Source: Rhodosalinus sp046542825 (GTDB lineage Bacteria; Pseudomonadota; Alphaproteobacteria; Rhodobacterales; Rhodobacteraceae). Taken from it: a DNA stretch of 10,505 bases. The notes under the pieces were generated by a model that worked only from the letters and a program-made list of their open reading frames with translations, had not been told where the DNA came from and searched no databases. Position 1 is the stretch's first letter, and each line of letters begins with the position of its first letter. Both the position numbers and the translations under genes were made by a program. This document shows, in pieces, positions 6,930 through 10,505 of the stretch. The DNA lies in contig NZ_JBKHAQ010000096.1 of NCBI RefSeq assembly GCF_046542825.1, positions 1-10,505 on the forward strand. Direction: 5' to 3'.

Positions 6930-7982
6930 ATGCCCGAGCGCCAGACGCCGCCGGTCAAGCTGTCCTGCCGTCATCTGTGGAAGGTCTTCGGCGGCCTGCC
7001 GGCAGGCTTCGACGCCGAGGCCGATACGCGCGCCGCGGCGCAGGCGATGCGTGACGCGGGGCGGATTCCGGCCGTGGTCGATGCGGACTTCGAGGTGGGC
7101 ACCGGCGAGATCTTCGTCATCATGGGGCTTTCCGGTTCCGGCAAGTCCACGCTGGTGCGCTGCCTGTCGCGGCTGATCGAACCCGACGCGGGCGAGGTCC
7201 TGCTCGACGGCGAGGACATCCTGAAGAAGTCCGCGAAGGACCTGGTCGAGATCCGCCGCCACAAGATGGGCATGGTGTTCCAGGACTTCGGCCTGCTGCC
7301 GCACCTCAGCGTGCTGGAAAACGTGGCCTTCCCGCTCAAGGTGCAGGGGATGGACGAGGAGCGCCGCCGCAGACGGGCGCAGGAGATGATCGAGCTTGTC
7401 GGACTGGAGGGGCGCGAGAGCGCCTCTCCCAGCCAGCTTTCGGGCGGCCAGCAGCAGCGCGTGGGCCTCGCCCGCTCGCTCGCCGTGGAGCCTGACCTGT
7501 GGTTTCTGGACGAGCCGTTCTCGGCGCTCGACCCGCTGATCCGGCGTCAGATGCAGGACGAATTCCTGCGCCTGCAACAGATGCTGAACAAGACCATCGT
7601 CTTCATCACGCACGACTTCATGGAGGCGCTCAGGCTGGCCGACCGGATCGCCATCATGAAGGACGGCGAGATCGTGCAGATCGGCCCGCCGCCAGAGATC
7701 GTGCTGCGGCCCGCCAACGCCTATGTCGCCGAGTTCGCCTCCGAGGTGCCGCTCGCCCGGCTGCTGACGGCGCGGGACGTGATGACGCCCGGCGACGGTG
7801 CGGGCGACCTGCCCAAGGTGCCCGCCGGCATGACGCTGGACGACGTGACAGCAGAGTTCCTGCGCAGCGGCGCCCCGCGGGTCGCGGTGATGGACCCCGA
7901 GCGCGGCTGCATCGGCACGCTGGCCTCGGAGGAGTTGGCGCGCGCCGTCGCCCGCCGCAGCGGCGACCGGGAAAGCGCGTGA
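6930..7982 (+). CDS. ABC transporter ATP-binding protein, ProV/OpuAA family (quaternary amine type)
   Basis: The cytoplasmic ATPase that powers osmolyte import. In its 350 residues: the family-specific N-terminal stretch KVFGG to the first strand (about 18-50, variable helical linker before VVDADFEV), Walker A GLSGSGKST (66-74), Q-loop Q118 in VFQDFGLLPH, signature LSGGQ (170-174), Walker B LWFLDEP with catalytic E195, D-loop SALD (198-201) and switch H228 in ITHDFMEAL. The C-terminal part, about 275-340 (TARDVMTPGDG to GCIGTLASEEL), looks like only one CBS-like repeat. E. coli ProV has two and is about 400 residues, and in OpuA the tandem CBS pair senses ionic strength or cyclic di-AMP. The start at 6930 has AAGGGAG 10 bases upstream; an upstream GTG at 6882 lies inside the hairpin and is unlikely. 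Its TGA overlaps the permease ATG by one base (TGATG). Confidence 0.95.
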   Translation: MPERQTPPVKLSCRHLWKVFGGLPAGFDAEADTRAAAQAMRDAGRIPAVVDADFEVGTGEIFVIMGLSGSGKSTLVRCLSRLIEPDAGEVLLDGEDILKKSAKDLVEIRRHKMGMVFQDFGLLPHLSVLENVAFPLKVQGMDEERRRRRAQEMIELVGLEGRESASPSQLSGGQQQRVGLARSLAVEPDLWFLDEPFSALDPLIRRQMQDEFLRLQQMLNKTIVFITHDFMEALRLADRIAIMKDGEIVQIGPPPEIVLRPANAYVAEFASEVPLARLLTARDVMTPGDGAGDLPKVPAGMTLDDVTAEFLRSGAPRVAVMDPERGCIGTLASEELARAVARRSGDRESA

Positions 7983-10069
7983 TGCGCGCCGCGCTGGCCT
8001 CGCCCGATGGCCGCCTCTGGCTGGGCGTGGGGACGTTCTGCCTGCTCTGCCTCGTTCTGGCGCCGCGGCTCGGCTGGCTGACGGAATATCCCGATGCGCT
8101 GGTGATCCCCTTTGCCGACTGGATCACCGCGGGGATGAGCGCCTTCGTGGACAGCTTCCGCTGGTTTTTCCGCGCGCTGGCCTCGCTGGTGGACGTGCCG
8201 CTCGTCGCGGTGCGCACCGGGCTGCAGGCGGTGCCCTGGCTGGTGGTGATGGCGCTGGCCGCGGCACTGGCGTGGCGCGCGCGCGGGCCGGGGCTGTCGC
8301 TGCTGACCGTCTGTGCGCTGGGCTACATGGTGCTCACCGGCTACTGGGAGCAGTCGATGAACACCCTCGCGCTGGTTGTCGTCTCGGTGCCGCTGTCGGT
8401 GGCCCTGGGCTTTGCCATGGGGGTGGGCGCGGCCCATTCCGAGCGGGTCGACCGAATTGTGCAGCCGACGCTCGACTTCATGCAGACGATCCCGGCCTTC
8501 GCCTACCTGATCCCGATTCTCTTCCTCTTCGGGTTCGGCCCGGCGGTCGGGCTGATCGCCAGCGCGATCTACGCCGCCCCGCCGATGGTGCGGAACACGA
8601 TCCTGGGCCTGCGCTCCGTGCCCGCGGGCGTGCGCGAGTCGGGCGTGATGTCGGGCTGCACCCCGCGGCAGGGCTTCTGGAGGGTCGAGGTGCCCACCGC
8701 GATGCCGCAGATCATGGTGGGCGTGAACCAGACGACGATGGCGGCGCTCAGCATGGTCATCATCGCCGCGATCATCGGCGGCTTCGACGACATCGGCTGG
8801 GAGGTGTTGAGCACGATGCGCAAGGCGCAGTTCGGGCAGAGCCTGCTGGCCGGCCTTGTCATCGCGCTTCTGGCCATCGTGCTTGACCGCATCACCTTCG
8901 GCCTCGCGCAGAACCGCTTCGCCGGAGAAAGCCTGGACGAACGCGCCGCGCGGCGGCGGCGCACCTGGTCCGTCGCGGTGGCGCTGGCGATGGCCGCGCT
9001 GCTGCTGGCCACGCTTTTCCCGGTCCTGGCGGACTACCCCCGCGATCTGCGCATCTATCCCGCCGCCCAGCTCAACGAGGCGGTGAACTGGTTCCTGCGC
9101 AACTATTCCGGCGTGATGGACGCGCTGAAGAACTCGGCGCTCTTCTTCGGGATGCTGCCCTTCCGCATCGGGCTGAGCGAGGCGATCTCGCCCTTTACCT
9201 GGGGCTTCGCGCTGGCCCCCTGGATGCCCTGGGCCTACGCGGCGGCCGCCGCTGCGCTGGCGGTCTGGCTGCTCTGGCGGGGCCGGGCGGGCGGCGCGCT
9301 GACCGTGGCACTGCTGTCCGTGCTCTTGTGGTGGGGCACCACCGGCCTGCCCTGGCCCGTGGTGATCGCCGCCGCGACCGCGCTGGGCTGGCAGACAGGG
9401 GGCGCGCGCACCGCCAGTTTCGTCGCCGCCGCGCTGATCTTCGTGCTGGTCAACGGGCTCTGGGAGCCCTTGATGCTGTCGGTCTACCTGTGCGGCATCG
9501 CGGTGACGATCAGCTTTGCCATCGGCGGTGCGCTGGGCGTCTGGGCGGCGCACAACGACAGTGTCTCTGCCGTCCTGCGGCCCATCAACGACACGCTGCA
9601 GACCATGCCGCAGTTCGTGCTGCTGATCCCGGCGCTGATGCTGTTCAAGGTGGGCGAGTTCACCGCGCTGCTGGCCATCATCTCCTACGCCATCGTGCCG
9701 CCCGTCCGCTACGTCGAACACGCGCTGAGAACCCTGCCGCGGGGCACGGTCGAGGCCGCGCGCCAGATGGGCTGCACGCCCTGGCAGATCCTGACGCAGG
9801 TCAAGCTGCCGCTCGCGCTGCCGGGGATCATGCTGGGGCTGAACCAGACGATCATGTATGCCCTGTCGATGCTGGTGATCGCGGCACTGGTCGGCACGCA
9901 GGGCCTGGGCCAGCAGGTGTATCTGGCGCTATCGCAGGCCGACATGGGCATGGGCGTGGTCACCGGGCTTTCCATGGCGCTTCTCGCCATGACGGCCGAC
10001 CGCATCCTGCAGGCCGCCAGCCGCCGCCATCGGGAGAAACTGGGGATCGGCGCCGCCGTCCCCGCATGA
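7982..10069 (+). CDS. Fused two-domain ABC permease for betaine/TMAO-type osmolyte uptake
   Basis: The inner-membrane channel of the importer. At 695 residues it is about twice the usual ProW length and contains two homologous permease domains. Domain 1 covers roughly 85-305 with its ATPase-coupling (EAA) loop at about 217-250 (VRESGVMSGCTPRQ to GVNQ). Domain 2 covers roughly 455-675 with its loop at about 589-621 (VEAARQMGCTPWQ to GLNQ). Parallel segments such as MQTIPAFAYLIPIL and LQTMPQFVLLIPAL, or GVNQTTMAALSM and GLNQTIMYALSM, show the internal duplication. Each half has an extra N-terminal membrane part (about 12-100 and 328-450). A single gene thus replaces the permease homodimer. The ATG at 7982 overlaps the ATPase stop and has GGGAAAG 6 bases upstream, so the two are translationally coupled. 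The chain ends in a short positive tail (RRHREK). Confidence 0.93.
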   Translation: MRAALASPDGRLWLGVGTFCLLCLVLAPRLGWLTEYPDALVIPFADWITAGMSAFVDSFRWFFRALASLVDVPLVAVRTGLQAVPWLVVMALAAALAWRARGPGLSLLTVCALGYMVLTGYWEQSMNTLALVVVSVPLSVALGFAMGVGAAHSERVDRIVQPTLDFMQTIPAFAYLIPILFLFGFGPAVGLIASAIYAAPPMVRNTILGLRSVPAGVRESGVMSGCTPRQGFWRVEVPTAMPQIMVGVNQTTMAALSMVIIAAIIGGFDDIGWEVLSTMRKAQFGQSLLAGLVIALLAIVLDRITFGLAQNRFAGESLDERAARRRRTWSVAVALAMAALLLATLFPVLADYPRDLRIYPAAQLNEAVNWFLRNYSGVMDALKNSALFFGMLPFRIGLSEAISPFTWGFALAPWMPWAYAAAAAALAVWLLWRGRAGGALTVALLSVLLWWGTTGLPWPVVIAAATALGWQTGGARTASFVAAALIFVLVNGLWEPLMLSVYLCGIAVTISFAIGGALGVWAAHNDSVSAVLRPINDTLQTMPQFVLLIPALMLFKVGEFTALLAIISYAIVPPVRYVEHALRTLPRGTVEAARQMGCTPWQILTQVKLPLALPGIMLGLNQTIMYALSMLVIAALVGTQGLGQQVYLALSQADMGMGVVTGLSMALLAMTADRILQAASRRHREKLGIGAAVPA

Positions 10070-10086
10070 GAGGGCGGACAGAGAGA

Positions 10087-10321
10087 ATGCCCGAAGACGC
10101 GGCCCGCGCCGCAGCCCGCGACGAGGCCTTCCATTTCCCGGAAACGGCGGGCGCAGACCCTGCCTCTGGCCAATGCCGGCGGAAGAACCCGGGCAGTGAT
10201 GCCGGAGGAGCTTGCCGCGCAGACGGCAGACGGCCGGCAGGACCATGCCGGCATGGCGGACGCGCATTTCGCGCAGTGGACGGCGGTGCTCGACCGCGAA
10301 GAGCTTGATTGCCGCGCCTGA
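10087..10321 (+). pseudogene. Small frame-disrupted ORF of unknown function
   Basis: Coding character changes frame here. From the ATG at 10087 the first frame gives MPEDAARAAARDEAFHFPE and then degenerates. From about 10148 the next frame gives RRAQTLPLANAGGRTRAV followed by MPEELAAQTADGRQDHAGMA and onward, ending in DREELDCRA at TGA 10319-10321. In the last 40 codons about four fifths of third bases are G or C and residues are well mixed, as in the real genes nearby. The span is 235 bases, exactly one more than 78 codons, so a single extra base around 10140-10150 would explain it; a restored product would be about 77 residues. I do not recognise the protein. Alternatively only a 40-codon ORF from ATG 10199 is used. 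It begins 17 bases after the permease stop and could be co-transcribed. Confidence 0.35.
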
Positions 10322-10339
10322 CCGTCCGCGCCTTCGCCC

Positions 10340-10368
10340 TTGCCCGAACGCGCGCGACCGACTAGGCA
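10340..10368 (+). promoter_or_regulatory. Weak candidate promoter for the tRNA gene
   Basis: TTGCCC (10340-10345), a 17-base spacer and TAGGCA (10363-10368) have the right spacing, and the pair ends 14 bases before the mature tRNA 5' end. The -10 element matches the sigma-70 consensus poorly, so this rests mainly on position. Confidence 0.25.
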
Positions 10369-10382
10369 ACCATTCGGGTCGT

Positions 10383-10458
10383 GCCGGTATAGCTCAGCTG
10401 GTAGAGCGTCTGATTTGTAATCAGAGGGTCGGGGGTTCGAGTCCCTCTGCCGGCACCA
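10383..10458 (+). tRNA. tRNA-Thr (anticodon UGU)
   Basis: A full 76-base cloverleaf. Acceptor arms GCCGGTA and TGCCGGC pair (one G-U); the D arm is GCTC/GAGC around AGCTGGTA. The anticodon stem TCTGA/TCAGA carries loop TTTGTAA with anticodon TGT, which reads ACA for threonine. The variable loop is GGGTC, and the T arm is GGGGG/CCCTC around TTCGAGT (one G-U). The discriminator is A and CCA is encoded at 10456-10458. No base-pair break or missing conserved base suggests a pseudogene. No clear terminator is seen in the 47 bases that follow. Confidence 0.98.
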
Positions 10459-10505
10459 CAAACCGAATAGAACCTGATCCCTGAATCGCGCAGGCGCAGG
10501 CAGTC

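Noticed and set aside
5757..7613. Minus-strand frame (618 codons) across the binding-protein and ATPase genes
   Set aside because: It spans two well-supported genes and their spacer on the other strand. Its composition is that of a reverse-complement artefact.
7721..9721. Long minus-strand frame (666 codons) opposite the permease
   Set aside because: Antisense shadow of a membrane protein: it is full of Arg, Gln, His and Gly and has no recognisable domain, while the plus strand has paired permease domains.

Overview
The window looks like a chromosomal segment of a high-GC alphaproteobacterium, probably from the Rhodobacteraceae/Roseobacter side. The reasons are a PhyR-type general stress regulator (a family restricted to Alphaproteobacteria), the very high G+C with strong third-position bias, and a betaine/TMAO-type ABC transporter whose permease is a single double-length chain. 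I see no transposase, integrase, phage gene or CRISPR array. Most of it reads as ordinary core chromosome.

Layout, left to right. Bases 1-351 hold no convincing gene but end in the phyR promoter, which has the two-part motif expected for the EcfG stress sigma factor. phyR (352-1161, +) follows and converges on ychF (1213-2310, -), an Obg-related GTPase/ATPase. Upstream of ychF on the same strand, after a 252-base gap, is a 904-residue P-type cation ATPase (2563-5277, -). A 644-base divergent spacer (5278-5921) separates it from the transporter operon. The spacer contains a small heptamer tandem array and, at its right end, a 9-codon upstream ORF with a good ribosome site that overlaps the next start codon.

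The operon 5922-10069 (+) encodes a complete ABC importer for a quaternary amine or related osmolyte: periplasmic binding protein, ATPase, and a fused two-domain permease. A perfect 10-bp hairpin lies between the binding-protein and ATPase genes, while the ATPase and permease genes overlap by one base. This is the usual arrangement for making more binding protein than membrane components. Just after the permease is a short stretch with coding character that changes frame (10087-10321), probably a small broken gene. The window ends with an intact tRNA-Thr(UGU) gene (10383-10458).

Taken together, stress control (PhyR), osmolyte uptake and cation pumping share a broad theme of coping with osmotic or ionic stress. 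Only the EcfG-type motif at phyR is direct sequence evidence for stress regulation, and I found no such motif at the transporter operon. I found no clearly undescribed system. The items most worth checking are the phyR autoregulatory promoter, the altered ion-site residue in the P-type ATPase, the overlapping leader ORF, the heptamer array and the frameshifted small gene.
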